From CAJBIL01 sp044359525 (GTDB taxonomy: Bacteria > Pseudomonadota > Gammaproteobacteria > Burkholderiales > Rhodocyclaceae), in the NCBI GenBank assembly GCA_044359525.1, contig JBIKLY010000045.1, positions 1-28,415 of the forward strand: a stretch of 28,415 nucleotides of DNA, read 5' to 3'. This document shows positions 7,102-15,105 of this stretch, piece after piece (position 1 is the stretch's first letter; every line of letters begins with the position of its first letter). Under the pieces are notes generated by a model. The model saw nothing but the letters and a program-made list of their open reading frames with translations, searched no databases and was not told where the DNA came from. Position numbers and translations under genes: made by a program.

Positions 7102-8949
7102 ATGCGCCGCTCTTCCAACCCACGCCCGCCCGCCGGCCAACCCCTGCCCGAATCCCATATCTGGCGCACGCTGAACAGCCTGACGCCCTACCTGTGGCAG
7201 CACAAGTGGCGGGTATTGCTCGCGCTCTCCTGCCTGGTCATGGCCAAAGTGGCAAACGTTGCCGTGCCCCTTGTCTTCAAGGAGATGATCGACGGCTTGA
7301 CTGCCGCCCAACAAACCCTGGCGCTCCCGGCGCTATTGCTGGCGCTCTATGGTGCGCTGCGCTTTTCGACGTCGCTGTTCACTGAACTGCGTGAAATTCT
7401 TTTCGCCCGGGTAACCCAGCAAGCGGTACGTCGTATTGCCCTGGAAGTTTTTCGTCACCTGCATGCACTGTCGTTGCGCTTCCACCTTGAACGACAAACC
7501 GGCGGTGTCTCGCGCGACATTGAGCGTGGCAGTCGCTCAATCTCCAGTCTGATCAGTTACACCTTGTATTCGATCCTGCCGACACTCGTAGAAATCACGT
7601 TGGTGCTCAGCATCCTGTTCACCAAATACGACAACGGTTTCGTGCTGATCACGCTGATTTCACTAAGCACCTACATTATCTTCACAATTGCCGTCAGCAA
7701 CTGGCGCATCGACCTCCGGCGCCAGGTCAACGATACCGACTCGGCCGCCAATACACGCGCCATCGACAGCCTGCTTAACTACGAAACGGTGAAATACTTT
7801 AACAACGAGGATTACGAAGCGCGCCGCTACGATACCCAGATGAGCCACTGGGAAAACGCGGCGACCAGAAGCCAGATTTCGTTGTCCTGGCTCAACCTCG
7901 GCCAGCAGATCATCATCGCACTTGGCGTCACGGCGATGATGTGGCGTGCGGCAAGCGGCGTGGTCGACGGACGGATGACGATTGGCGACCTGGTTCTGGT
8001 CAACGCCTTCCTTATCCAGCTCTACATGCCGCTGAGTTTTCTGGGCGTCGTTTATCGAGAAATCCGGCAATCGCTGGCCGACATCGAGCGCATGTTCGAT
8101 CTGCTGGCCGTCAATCGCGAAATCGCCGACGTAGCTGATGCCGTAACGCTCGTTCCCGGGCCGGTAGCGGTGCACTTTGAATCAGTCGATTTCGCCTACG
8201 AGCCAAAGCGTCAAATTCTGCATGGCGTGAACTTCACCATTCCGCCGGGCCATACCGTGGCGGTGGTGGGTCAGTCGGGGTCGGGAAAGTCTACTCTCGC
8301 TCGGCTTCTATACCGCTTCTACGATATTAATGGCGGCCATATCCGGATCAACGGACATGATCTGCGCAGTCTGACTCAATCGAGTCTGCGGGCAGCAATC
8401 GGCATCGTCCCACAAGACACCGTACTGTTCAACGACACCATCTTCTACAACATCCAGTACGGTCGCCCCAGCGCTAGTCGAGAGGACGTACTTGCTGCGG
8501 CACACGCAGCACAACTTGCCGACTTTATCGAACTACTGCCCGACGGCTACGAAACGAAGGTCGGCGAGCGCGGACTCAAACTCTCGGGCGGGGAAAAGCA
8601 GCGGGTGGCCATTGCCCGTGCCCTGCTCAAGAACCCCCCTTTGTTGATTTTCGACGAAGCGACTTCGGCGCTCGACTCGAAAACCGAAAAGGCAATTCAG
8701 GCCAGCCTCGACGATGCAGCGCGTGGACGCACCACGCTGGTCATTGCGCATCGGCTATCGACGATCATGAATGCCGATCAGATTCTGGTAATGGATGGCG
8801 GCCGAATTGTCGAGCGCGGTTCGCATGCGCTTCTGCTTGAAGCGGAGGGCCGTTATGCGCAGATGTGGGCACTACAACAACAGGAGGAGGAAATCACCGG
8901 ACCACCTGCCGTGCCATCGGGCGAATCCATACTCGACAACTCAGCCTGA
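7102..8949 (+). CDS. ATM1-type ABC half-transporter (permease-ATPase)
   Basis: This 615-residue protein fuses an ABC exporter membrane domain (about residues 35-330, roughly six transmembrane helices) to a nucleotide-binding domain (about 355-600). The ATPase has Walker A GQSGSGKST (390-398), Q-loop VPQDTVLF, signature LSGGEKQ (494-500), Walker B LLIFDEA (514-520) and the switch histidine in IAHRLST (550). The run NTRAIDSLLNYETVKYFNNE (about 217-236) is characteristic of the Atm1/ABCB7/heavy-metal exporter group, which moves glutathione-linked sulfur or metal-glutathione species as a homodimer. No ribosome-binding site is visible before this ATG, though no upstream in-frame start is available. 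It is divergent from psrA across 182 nt and may share control. Confidence 0.9.
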   Translation: MRRSSNPRPPAGQPLPESHIWRTLNSLTPYLWQHKWRVLLALSCLVMAKVANVAVPLVFKEMIDGLTAAQQTLALPALLLALYGALRFSTSLFTELREILFARVTQQAVRRIALEVFRHLHALSLRFHLERQTGGVSRDIERGSRSISSLISYTLYSILPTLVEITLVLSILFTKYDNGFVLITLISLSTYIIFTIAVSNWRIDLRRQVNDTDSAANTRAIDSLLNYETVKYFNNEDYEARRYDTQMSHWENAATRSQISLSWLNLGQQIIIALGVTAMMWRAASGVVDGRMTIGDLVLVNAFLIQLYMPLSFLGVVYREIRQSLADIERMFDLLAVNREIADVADAVTLVPGPVAVHFESVDFAYEPKRQILHGVNFTIPPGHTVAVVGQSGSGKSTLARLLYRFYDINGGHIRINGHDLRSLTQSSLRAAIGIVPQDTVLFNDTIFYNIQYGRPSASREDVLAAAHAAQLADFIELLPDGYETKVGERGLKLSGGEKQRVAIARALLKNPPLLIFDEATSALDSKTEKAIQASLDDAARGRTTLVIAHRLSTIMNADQILVMDGGRIVERGSHALLLEAEGRYAQMWALQQQEEEITGPPAVPSGESILDNSA

Positions 8950-8970
8950 CTGCAAAACGCTCTGAGCTAA

Positions 8971-9159
8971 GTTGAAATACACGAGTATCTGTATTCAATG
9001 CGCCAAAGCAGAAAAATCAGCAATGGTGCAGGGGGCTCCGGTCTGCACCTGTCGATCTGCCACGAGATAATGCGCGCACATCATGGCACAATTGAAGAAT
9101 GGAACAATCAGGAAGGTAGGGCATCGTTCGTTCTTCAACCCAAAGGCACAAGAGGCGTA
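8971..9159 (+). pseudogene. Eroded C-terminal remnant of a sensor histidine kinase
   Basis: After an in-frame TAA at 8968, this stretch reads as the last part of a histidine-kinase ATPase domain. It includes SRKISNGAGGSGLHLSICHE, matching the usual QSSKT-x-GAGGTGLGLAIC G2 box, then IMRAHHGTIEEWNNQEG and RASFVLQPKG, matching the I(V/I)-x-AHGG-x-I-x-AENNPEGGA-x-F-x-x-x-LP ending. The F, G1 and N boxes, the H box and all sensor domains are absent, and no coding trace is seen upstream before the ABC gene. The frame stays open into the following response regulator, so automated calls may start that gene at 8998; no Shine-Dalgarno sequence precedes 8998. Most likely a deletion removed the kinase, leaving about 50 recognisable codons. 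Confidence 0.75.
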
Positions 9160-10068
9160 ATGGCCGAAAAAATTCTGATCTTCGACGACGAAGTCTTCAA
9201 CCTCGAAATAATCCGTGAATGCTTCGAAGGAACCGGTTATGACCTGCATTTTTTTAATACAGGCGAAGCCGGCTGGGATGCGCTCAGCGCGCCTGGTGCT
9301 CGATTCGATCTGGCAATTCTTGACTGTATGATGCCAGGGCTGGATGGGCTGTCATTGCTAAAAAAAATCAAGGCAGACCACCGATTTGGCGCGCTGCCGG
9401 TAATCATGCAAACCGCTGCCGCGTTACCCGAACAGTTACGTGAGGGAATGCAGGCCGGCGCCCACTACTACCTGACAAAGCCCTTCGAATGCGACTCGCT
9501 ACGCTCAATTGTGCGCGCTTCTCTGAGTGACGCCGCTGCAGAAATCGAGCTTCAGCGGCGTTTAAGGGATTATGGAGACTCGCTTCAACTATTGCAGGAA
9601 GGCAGCTTTGAACTTCAAACAGTGGAAGAAGCCGGCCGTCTGGCACACTTTCTGGCTCGCGCGACAACGCGCCCGGAACTAGTGGCCCTTGGCCTCTCAG
9701 AACTGTTGCTCAACAGCGTTGAACACGGCAATCTGGGGATCAGCTATCAGGAAAAAAATGAGCTGAAGCGGCGCGATCAGTGGCGGGAAGAGCTTGAACG
9801 CCGCCTGATCCTGGACGACAACCGCAACAAGCGTGTCCGCGTTCGGTTTCAACGTTGCAATGGCGCCCTCACATTTTCCATCAGTGACGAAGGGCAAGGC
9901 TTTGCCTGGAACAAGTATCTTGAATTCGATCCGGAACGCGCCTTCGATCCCAATGGTCGCGGCATTGCCATTGCTCGACTAAGGTGCTTCGACACGCTCG
10001 AATATCAGGGCTGCGGCAATACCGTCGTAGCCAGTATTTTCGATGAGAAGGTTGCTGGACAGGACTGA
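9160..10068 (+). CDS. Response regulator with RsbW-like HATPase (serine kinase/anti-sigma-type) output
   Basis: The 302-residue protein starts MAEKILIFDDE at the ATG at 9160, with AAGAGGCG just upstream. Residues 1-120 are a receiver domain with the acidic pocket FDDE, phosphoacceptor Asp55 in AILDCMMPG, Thr85 and Lys107 in LTKPF. Residues about 150-300 form a GHKL ATPase of the RsbW/SpoIIAB type: N box ELLLNSVEHGN (Asn185), DEGQGF and NGRGIAIAR. In partner-switching systems such a domain phosphorylates a STAS-domain antagonist or binds a sigma factor. It lies 2 nt upstream of a PP2C phosphatase gene, the natural opposing activity. The downstream target is not in this window. Confidence 0.87.
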   Translation: MAEKILIFDDEVFNLEIIRECFEGTGYDLHFFNTGEAGWDALSAPGARFDLAILDCMMPGLDGLSLLKKIKADHRFGALPVIMQTAAALPEQLREGMQAGAHYYLTKPFECDSLRSIVRASLSDAAAEIELQRRLRDYGDSLQLLQEGSFELQTVEEAGRLAHFLARATTRPELVALGLSELLLNSVEHGNLGISYQEKNELKRRDQWREELERRLILDDNRNKRVRVRFQRCNGALTFSISDEGQGFAWNKYLEFDPERAFDPNGRGIAIARLRCFDTLEYQGCGNTVVASIFDEKVAGQD

Positions 10069-10070
10069 TA

Positions 10071-11642
10071 ATGACGAATACCCAACCGATTTCGATCAAC
10101 ACGCTGCCTGCGCTGCGTATTCTGATCGTCGATGACAACAGGACCAATCTGCAAATTCTTCAGGTTTTCTTGAAAAAACTTGGTCATACGACAATCAGCG
10201 CAGAGAATGGTGAGCAGGCCGTGCGCTTGAATGCCGCAGAAAACCCGGACCTTGTCCTGCTCGACATCATGATGCCCATAATGGACGGCTTCGAGGCAGC
10301 ACGGCACATCCGTGCTCAGCCAAGCGACCGCTGGGTACCGATTATCTTTTTATCGGCACTTGATCGCGATGAGAACCTCGTCACCGGCCTTGAAGCAGGT
10401 GGCGACGACTTCATGTCAAAGCCGATCAACTTTGTCGTACTTGAAGCAAAAATGCGTTCGATGCAGCGCACGCTGCTGCTACAACGAAAGACGACTGAAG
10501 CGTTGAAGCGCATCGAAGCGATTTCCGACAATGTGCTCGATGCAATTATCACAATTGATTCCGACGCGAAGATCGTCGCCTGCAATAGTTCATGCGAACG
10601 CATATTTGGCTGGCCCGTTGCCGAAATGCTTGGCCAAAATGTCAGCATGCTGATGCCGGAGCCGTATCGAAGCGAACACGACACCTACGTACAGAGCTAC
10701 GTTCAGGGCGGCCCACCGCAGATCATGGGTATCGGGCGCGAAGCATTGGCCGTGCGCAAGGATGGCAGCATCTTTGCGATGGAAATCGGCATTAGTGAAA
10801 TCCGTTTCGACAATCAGCGACTATTTATCGGCATAGTGCGTGACATCAGCGCGCGGAAGCTCATTGAGCAGCGGCTTCAGGAAGATGCCCGCCTGCTTCA
10901 GCGTTATCACGACGAAACCGAGGCGGAAGGACTGCTGGCTCGGGAACTGATTGACCGCCAGATGTTGCGTCACGAACTTGACGACGCGCAACTCCACTAC
11001 TGGCTGACGCCTGCTGAAAACTTTAGCGGTGATGTGGTAGCCGCCTGTCGTTCGCCCGATGGGAGACTCTACGCACTACTCGCCGATGCAACTGGACACG
11101 GGCTGACCGCGGCGATCAGCACCTTGCCGGTATTGACCATTTTTTATGGCCTCGCGCCAACGGGAGCACCGCTAGCCGAAATCATCGGTGCAATCAATCT
11201 GCAGTTGAAGCAATCCATGCCGGTCGGTCGTTTTGTCGCCGCAACACTGCTCTGCCTGAACAACACAACCAAGACCGGTGAGATGTGGATTGGCGGCACA
11301 CCTGGGGCGGTACTTCTCGACGATTCCGGCGCGGAAATCCGACGCTTTCCATCAACACAGGTTCCGCTTGGTATTCTCGAAACAGACAGCGGCCTGATCG
11401 CCACTGCCAGCTTCACCTGGGACAAGGCAAGTCAATTGGTGATCTGCTCCGACGGGATGACTGAAGCAAAAAGCAAGGACCAGATAGCCTTTGGCCTCGA
11501 AGGCATTTTGTCCGCCATCGCCGACGTCCCGTCTCACCTGCGTCTCCTGTCCGCCCGCAACGCCCTGAGCCAGCACCTTGGCAGCCAAACCGCGCATGAC
11601 GACGTTTCAATCATGCTGATCGACTGCCCGGCGAATAGCTAA
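10071..11642 (+). CDS. Response regulator with FixL-like PAS and SpoIIE-type PP2C phosphatase domains
   Basis: This 523-residue protein has three modules. A receiver domain spans about 14-135, with Asp65 in LLDIMMP, Ser95 and Lys117 in MSKP. A PAS domain spans about 145-272 and includes MLMPEPYRSEHD (193-204) and IGIVRDISARK. A SpoIIE/PP2C domain spans about 310-520, with metal-binding motifs FSGDVV, LADATGHG, SDGMTEA and HDDVSIML all intact. In the PAS domain His203 and Arg223 sit 20 residues apart, the spacing of the heme-ligating His200 and distal Arg220 of Bradyrhizobium FixL, so heme binding and oxygen sensing are plausible. The phosphatase would dephosphorylate a STAS antagonist opposed by the HATPase encoded just upstream. 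The gene ends convergent with rplQ. Confidence 0.88.
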   Translation: MTNTQPISINTLPALRILIVDDNRTNLQILQVFLKKLGHTTISAENGEQAVRLNAAENPDLVLLDIMMPIMDGFEAARHIRAQPSDRWVPIIFLSALDRDENLVTGLEAGGDDFMSKPINFVVLEAKMRSMQRTLLLQRKTTEALKRIEAISDNVLDAIITIDSDAKIVACNSSCERIFGWPVAEMLGQNVSMLMPEPYRSEHDTYVQSYVQGGPPQIMGIGREALAVRKDGSIFAMEIGISEIRFDNQRLFIGIVRDISARKLIEQRLQEDARLLQRYHDETEAEGLLARELIDRQMLRHELDDAQLHYWLTPAENFSGDVVAACRSPDGRLYALLADATGHGLTAAISTLPVLTIFYGLAPTGAPLAEIIGAINLQLKQSMPVGRFVAATLLCLNNTTKTGEMWIGGTPGAVLLDDSGAEIRRFPSTQVPLGILETDSGLIATASFTWDKASQLVICSDGMTEAKSKDQIAFGLEGILSAIADVPSHLRLLSARNALSQHLGSQTAHDDVSIMLIDCPANS

Positions 11643-11715
11643 CGCAGTTCGCAGACAAACGGGGGAAGCCCCTGCATAGAAACTGCAAAGAATTTCCAAG
11701 CACGGAATTCGGAGC

Positions 11716-11746
11716 AAAAAAGAGCCAGGCAACGCCTGGCTCTTTT
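11716..11746. terminator. Bidirectional intrinsic terminator between the phosphatase gene and rplQ
   Basis: The stem AGAGCCAGGC / GCCTGGCTCT with a 3-nt loop is extended by flanking A and T runs to 13 bp. Read on the minus strand it ends in six T residues after rplQ; read on the plus strand it ends in four T residues after the phosphatase gene. It can therefore serve both convergent units and is stronger for the ribosomal side. Confidence 0.88.
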
Positions 11747-11767
11747 GACTTCTTTGCAAAAAGCCGG

Positions 11768-12166
11768 TTATGCGGCTTCAGCTTCATTGACCGGTTTTTC
11801 GGCCACTTCCGGCTGATCCAGCATCTCGACAAAGGCCATCGGCGCATTGTCACCCTGCCGGAAACCGCACTTCAAAATGCGCAGGTAACCACCGTTGCGC
11901 GTTGCATAACGCGGGCCGATTTCGCTGAACAGCTTACCGACGATTTCACGATCGCGCAGACGGTCAAAGGCCAGACGACGGTTTGCGAGGCTAGGCGACT
12001 TGCCCAGCGTAATGATTCGCTCGGCAACACGGCGCAATTCCTTAGCCTTCGGTAGCGTAGTCTTGATCGTCTCATGACGCAGCAGCGAAACAGTCATATT
12101 GCGCAACATCGCCAAACGGTGGGCGCTGGTGCGATTTAGCTTGCGGAGACCTAAACGGTGACGCAT
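11768..12166 (-). CDS. rplQ: 50S ribosomal protein L17
   Basis: L17 is a 23S rRNA-binding protein near the peptide exit tunnel. The 132-residue product begins MRHRLGLRKLNRTSAHR and contains LLRHETIKTTLPKAKELR, both diagnostic. It has a short acidic tail (EVAEKPVNEAEAA) somewhat beyond the E. coli length of 127. It is the last gene of the alpha unit, 31 nt after rpoA, and is followed by the hairpin terminator at 11716-11746. Confidence 0.98.
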   Translation of the reverse strand: MRHRLGLRKLNRTSAHRLAMLRNMTVSLLRHETIKTTLPKAKELRRVAERIITLGKSPSLANRRLAFDRLRDREIVGKLFSEIGPRYATRNGGYLRILKCGFRQGDNAPMAFVEMLDQPEVAEKPVNEAEAA

Positions 12167-12197
12167 ATCAGTTCCTTCCTATTCTTGTCCGGGCGAA

Positions 12198-13172
12198 TTA
12201 CTTGTCAAGACCGGCCGGTGGCCAGTTCTCGAGCTTCATGCCCAGCGTCAGGCCGCGCGCGGCCAGCACTTCTTTGATTTCATTGAGCGACTTCCGACCA
12301 AGGTTCGGCGTCTTGAGCAACTCGTTTTCGGTACGCTGGATCAGATCGCCGATGTAGTAAATGTTCTCGGCTTTCAGACAATTCGCGGAACGAACCGTCA
12401 ACTCCAGATCATCCACCGGGCGCAACAGGATCGGATCAACCTGAACTGCCTTCTGATGCTCGATCGGCAGTGCAGTACCTTCCAGATCGGCAAACACCGA
12501 CAGCTGTTCCATCAGGATGCGAGCCGCTGTGCGAATTGCCTCTTCCGGATCGATCACGCCGTTGGTTTCGATGTCCATGATCAGCTTGTCGAGGTCAGTA
12601 CGCTGTTCAACACGCGCACTTTCAACGGCATAACTGACGCGGCGCACCGGGCTGAATGACGCGTCGAGCACTAGCTTGCCAATGCTCTTGCCGCCGTCGC
12701 CCAACTGACGAAGATTACCCGGAACGTAGCCACGGGATTTTTCGACCTTCAGTTCCATCGCCAGCTTGCCACCGGCCGACAGATGAGCAATCACGTGATC
12801 CGGATTGATGATCTCGACGTCATGCGACGTCTCGATATCGCCGGCGCGAACAATACCTTCGCCTTCTTTCTTGAGTTGCAGAACCACTTCATCGCGGTTA
12901 TGCAGCTTGAAGACGATACCTTTGAGGTTCAACAAGATGTCGACGACATCTTCCTGAACGCCATCGATTGTCGAGTACTCATGAAGTACACCGTCGATGC
13001 TCACTTCGGTGGGCGCGTAACCGGGCATCGACGAAAGAAGAATGCGACGCAGCGCATTGCCAAGTGTGTGACCATAGCCGCGTTCAAACGGCTCCATCAC
13101 CACCCGGGCTTGCACCGGTGACAAACTCTGTACATCGATAATGCGCGGTTTCAAAAGTCCACTGTTATGCAT
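12198..13172 (-). CDS. rpoA: RNA polymerase alpha subunit
   Basis: The alpha dimer scaffolds RNA polymerase assembly and its C-terminal domain contacts UP elements and activators. The 324-residue product has the N-terminal dimerisation domain (about 1-230, with EPFERGYGHTLGNALRRILL) and a C-terminal domain after a short linker. VRSANCLKAENI places Arg261 at the UP-element-contacting position (Arg265 in E. coli), followed by LLKTPNLGRKSLNEIK. The gene sits between rpsD and rplQ, its standard place in the alpha operon. Confidence 0.98.
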   Translation of the reverse strand: MHNSGLLKPRIIDVQSLSPVQARVVMEPFERGYGHTLGNALRRILLSSMPGYAPTEVSIDGVLHEYSTIDGVQEDVVDILLNLKGIVFKLHNRDEVVLQLKKEGEGIVRAGDIETSHDVEIINPDHVIAHLSAGGKLAMELKVEKSRGYVPGNLRQLGDGGKSIGKLVLDASFSPVRRVSYAVESARVEQRTDLDKLIMDIETNGVIDPEEAIRTAARILMEQLSVFADLEGTALPIEHQKAVQVDPILLRPVDDLELTVRSANCLKAENIYYIGDLIQRTENELLKTPNLGRKSLNEIKEVLAARGLTLGMKLENWPPAGLDK

Positions 13173-13212
13173 GTGCTGTCCTTTTGCCTGATTCAGTCAA
13201 GCGGGGCCGTGA

Positions 13213-13842
13213 CTACTTCGAGTAAAGTTCGACCACGAGACTCTCGTTGATCGTCGGCGGCAATTCGCTACGTTGCGGGCGGGCCTTGAAAGTACCCTTG
13301 GCCGCTTTGGCATCCACCTCAACCCACTCAGGGAACCCACGCGATTCGGCGGCGGCGAGCGCTGCCTTGACGCGCAGATGGTTCTTCGCCTTTTCGCTGA
13401 CTTCAACGACATCACCCGGGCGAACCTGGAATGACGGGATGTTCACACGACGGCCATTGACCAGCACACCGTTGTGACGAACAACCTGACGCGATTCGGA
13501 GCGCGAAGCAGCGAAACCCATACGATAGGCAACGTTGTCAAGACGCGACTCGAGCAGCTGGAGAAGGTTCTCACCAGTCACGCCCTTGCGACGGTCAGCT
13601 TCGTGGTAGACCTTGCGGAACTGGCCTTCGAGCACACCGTAGATACGACGGATCTTTTGCTTTTCACGCAGATGAACACCGTAGTCGGAGAGACGCTGAC
13701 CAGACTTCTGGCCGTGCTGACCGGGTGCGTACGAGCGACGCTCGATGGCACACTTGTCGGTGAAACACTTTTCGCCCTTCAGGAACAGCTTCTCGCCTTC
13801 GCGGCGGCACTGACGGCATTTCGGATCGAGATTACGAGCCAC
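13213..13842 (-). CDS. rpsD: 30S ribosomal protein S4, zinc-binding form
   Basis: S4 nucleates 30S assembly on the 16S rRNA 5' domain and in E. coli represses its own operon translationally. The 209-residue product has the S4 RNA-binding domain (SRSESRQVVRHNGVLVNGRR, about 105-125). Four N-terminal cysteines, Cys9, Cys12, Cys26 and Cys31 (CRQC...CFTDKC), form a likely zinc site, so this is the C+ paralogue type and not the E. coli-like zinc-free form. Zinc-free S4 copies exist in some genomes as a low-zinc substitute; none is seen here. Confidence 0.97.
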   Translation of the reverse strand: MARNLDPKCRQCRREGEKLFLKGEKCFTDKCAIERRSYAPGQHGQKSGQRLSDYGVHLREKQKIRRIYGVLEGQFRKVYHEADRRKGVTGENLLQLLESRLDNVAYRMGFAASRSESRQVVRHNGVLVNGRRVNIPSFQVRPGDVVEVSEKAKNHLRVKAALAAAESRGFPEWVEVDAKAAKGTFKARPQRSELPPTINESLVVELYSK

Positions 13843-13854
13843 TTGTCTTTCTCC

Positions 13855-14244
13855 TTAAATCCGACGCTTTTTAGGCGGACGGCAGCCGTTATGCGGAACC
13901 GGGGTCACATCAGTGATCGCCGTAATCTTCATGCCGAGCGCGTTGAGCGCACGAACCGAGGACTCGCGACCTGGGCCAGGGCCCTTGATGCGGACTTCAA
14001 TGTTCTTCACGCCACATTCCTGAGCTGCTTTGCCAGCGGCTTCAGCCGCTACCTGTGCAGCAAACGGTGTGCTCTTGCGTGAGCCTTTGAAGCCGGCCCC
14101 GCCCGAGGTTGCCCACGACAGAGCATTGCCCTGGCGGTCGGTGATCGTGATGATCGTGTTGTTGAACGAAGCGTGAATGTGGGCAATGCCCTCGGCCACG
14201 TTCTTCTTTACTTTTTTGCGAACCTTCGCAGCGGTCTTGGCCAT
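13855..14244 (-). CDS. rpsK: 30S ribosomal protein S11
   Basis: S11 lines the platform of the small subunit and helps form the mRNA exit region. The 129-residue product contains GIAHIHASFNNTIITITDRQ and the conserved C-terminal end VTPVPHNGCRPPKKRRI, both characteristic. It follows rpsM by 13 nt and precedes rpsD by 12 nt within the alpha unit. Confidence 0.98.
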   Translation of the reverse strand: MAKTAAKVRKKVKKNVAEGIAHIHASFNNTIITITDRQGNALSWATSGGAGFKGSRKSTPFAAQVAAEAAGKAAQECGVKNIEVRIKGPGPGRESSVRALNALGMKITAITDVTPVPHNGCRPPKKRRI

Positions 14245-14257
14245 GATCAGTTCCTAG

Positions 14258-14620
14258 TTATTTCTTACCAGCGATGGCCTTGCGCGGCCCCTTGCGGGTA
14301 CGTGCGTTGGTACGCGTACGCTGACCACGGCAAGGCAAACCCTTGCGATGGCGGAGACCACGGTAGCAGCCAAGGTCCATAAGACGCTTGATGCTCATCG
14401 TAACTTCACGACGCAGATCGCCCTCGACGGTGAACTTGCCAACGTGGTCGCGTAAACGCTCCATTTCGGCTTCCGTCAGGTCTTTCATTTTCGTGGAACG
14501 TGTAACCCCAGCAGCTTCACAGATTTTCTGTGCGCGGGAACGGCCAATACCGTAAATCGCGGTTAATGCGATCTCGGCGTGCTGGTGGTTGGGTATATTT
14601 ACCCCTGCGATGCGGGCCAT
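14258..14620 (-). CDS. rpsM: 30S ribosomal protein S13
   Basis: S13 sits in the head of the 30S subunit, bridging to the 50S and contacting P-site tRNA through its basic tail. The 120-residue product starts MARIAGVNIPNHQHAEIALT, contains LMDLGCYRGLRHRKGLPCRG and ends in a lysine/arginine-rich tail. It is the first gene of the alpha unit, preceded by a good candidate promoter in the 78-nt gap after rpmJ. Confidence 0.98.
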   Translation of the reverse strand: MARIAGVNIPNHQHAEIALTAIYGIGRSRAQKICEAAGVTRSTKMKDLTEAEMERLRDHVGKFTVEGDLRREVTMSIKRLMDLGCYRGLRHRKGLPCRGQRTRTNARTRKGPRKAIAGKK

Positions 14621-14649
14621 CGGTTCACCCCAAATATGCGAAACTTACA

Positions 14650-14678
14650 ATTATAACTTTAATCAACCGACGACTCAA
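14650..14678 (-). promoter_or_regulatory. Candidate alpha-operon promoter
   Basis: On the minus strand, -35 TTGAGT (14678-14673), a 17-nt spacer and a perfect -10 TATAAT (14655-14650) lie between rpmJ and rpsM. The predicted start is about 23 nt before the rpsM ATG, which leaves a very short leader. Confidence 0.7.
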
Positions 14679-14698
14679 CAGAGTGAGCCGTGCAGCGA

Positions 14699-14812
14699 TT
14701 AGCCTTGACGCTGCTTGTGACGCGGATCAGTACAGATCACGCGCACAATGCCGTGGCGTCGAATGATTTTGCAATTGCGGCAGATGCGCTTTACAGATGC
14801 CAGCACTTTCAT
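14699..14812 (-). CDS. rpmJ: 50S ribosomal protein L36, zinc-binding form
   Basis: L36 is a tiny protein of the large subunit that stabilises 23S rRNA. The 37-residue product reads MKVLASVKRICRNC then KIIRRHGIVRVICTDPRHKQ. It carries the intact zinc ligands Cys11, Cys14, Cys27 and His32 of the C+ type. The ATG at 14812 has AAGGAG seven bases upstream. Its place between infA and rpsM is the normal betaproteobacterial order. Confidence 0.97.
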   Translation of the reverse strand: MKVLASVKRICRNCKIIRRHGIVRVICTDPRHKQRQG

Positions 14813-14885
14813 GATTAACTCCTTGTTGCTCGACGCCAGGCGCAGCCAGCCATTTGCCGAATTACTTCTATTGCGTAGAGATTCT

Positions 14886-15104
14886 TTACTTGGCGCGGAA
14901 GACGATGCGCGCGCGGCTCAAATCATAAGGGGTCAGTTGCACGGTTACTTTATCGCCGGGAAGGATGCGAATATAGTGCATACGCATTTTTCCGGAAATA
15001 AAACCAAGAACTACATGACCATTTTCGAGCTTTACCCTGAACGTTGCGTTGGGGAGATTCTCGACAACCTCACCCTGCATTTCAATCAAGTCTTCCTTTG
15101 CCAT
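14886..15104 (-). CDS. infA: Translation initiation factor IF-1
   Basis: IF-1 binds the 30S A site and assists IF-2 and IF-3 during initiation. The 72-residue OB-fold protein begins MAKEDLIEMQGEVVENLPNA and contains GFISGKMRMHYIRILPGDKV and LTPYDLSRARIVFR, all diagnostic. It starts 1 nt after the secY stop codon region and precedes rpmJ by about 73 nt, in which I see only the rpmJ ribosome-binding site. Confidence 0.98.
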   Translation of the reverse strand: MAKEDLIEMQGEVVENLPNATFRVKLENGHVVLGFISGKMRMHYIRILPGDKVTVQLTPYDLSRARIVFRAK

Positions 15105-15105
15105 C

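Noticed and set aside
8972..8998. Imperfect inverted repeat TTGAAATAC...GTATTCAA as an operator for the response-regulator genes
   Set aside because: It lies within the kinase remnant frame, has a mismatch bulge, and no convincing promoter overlaps it.
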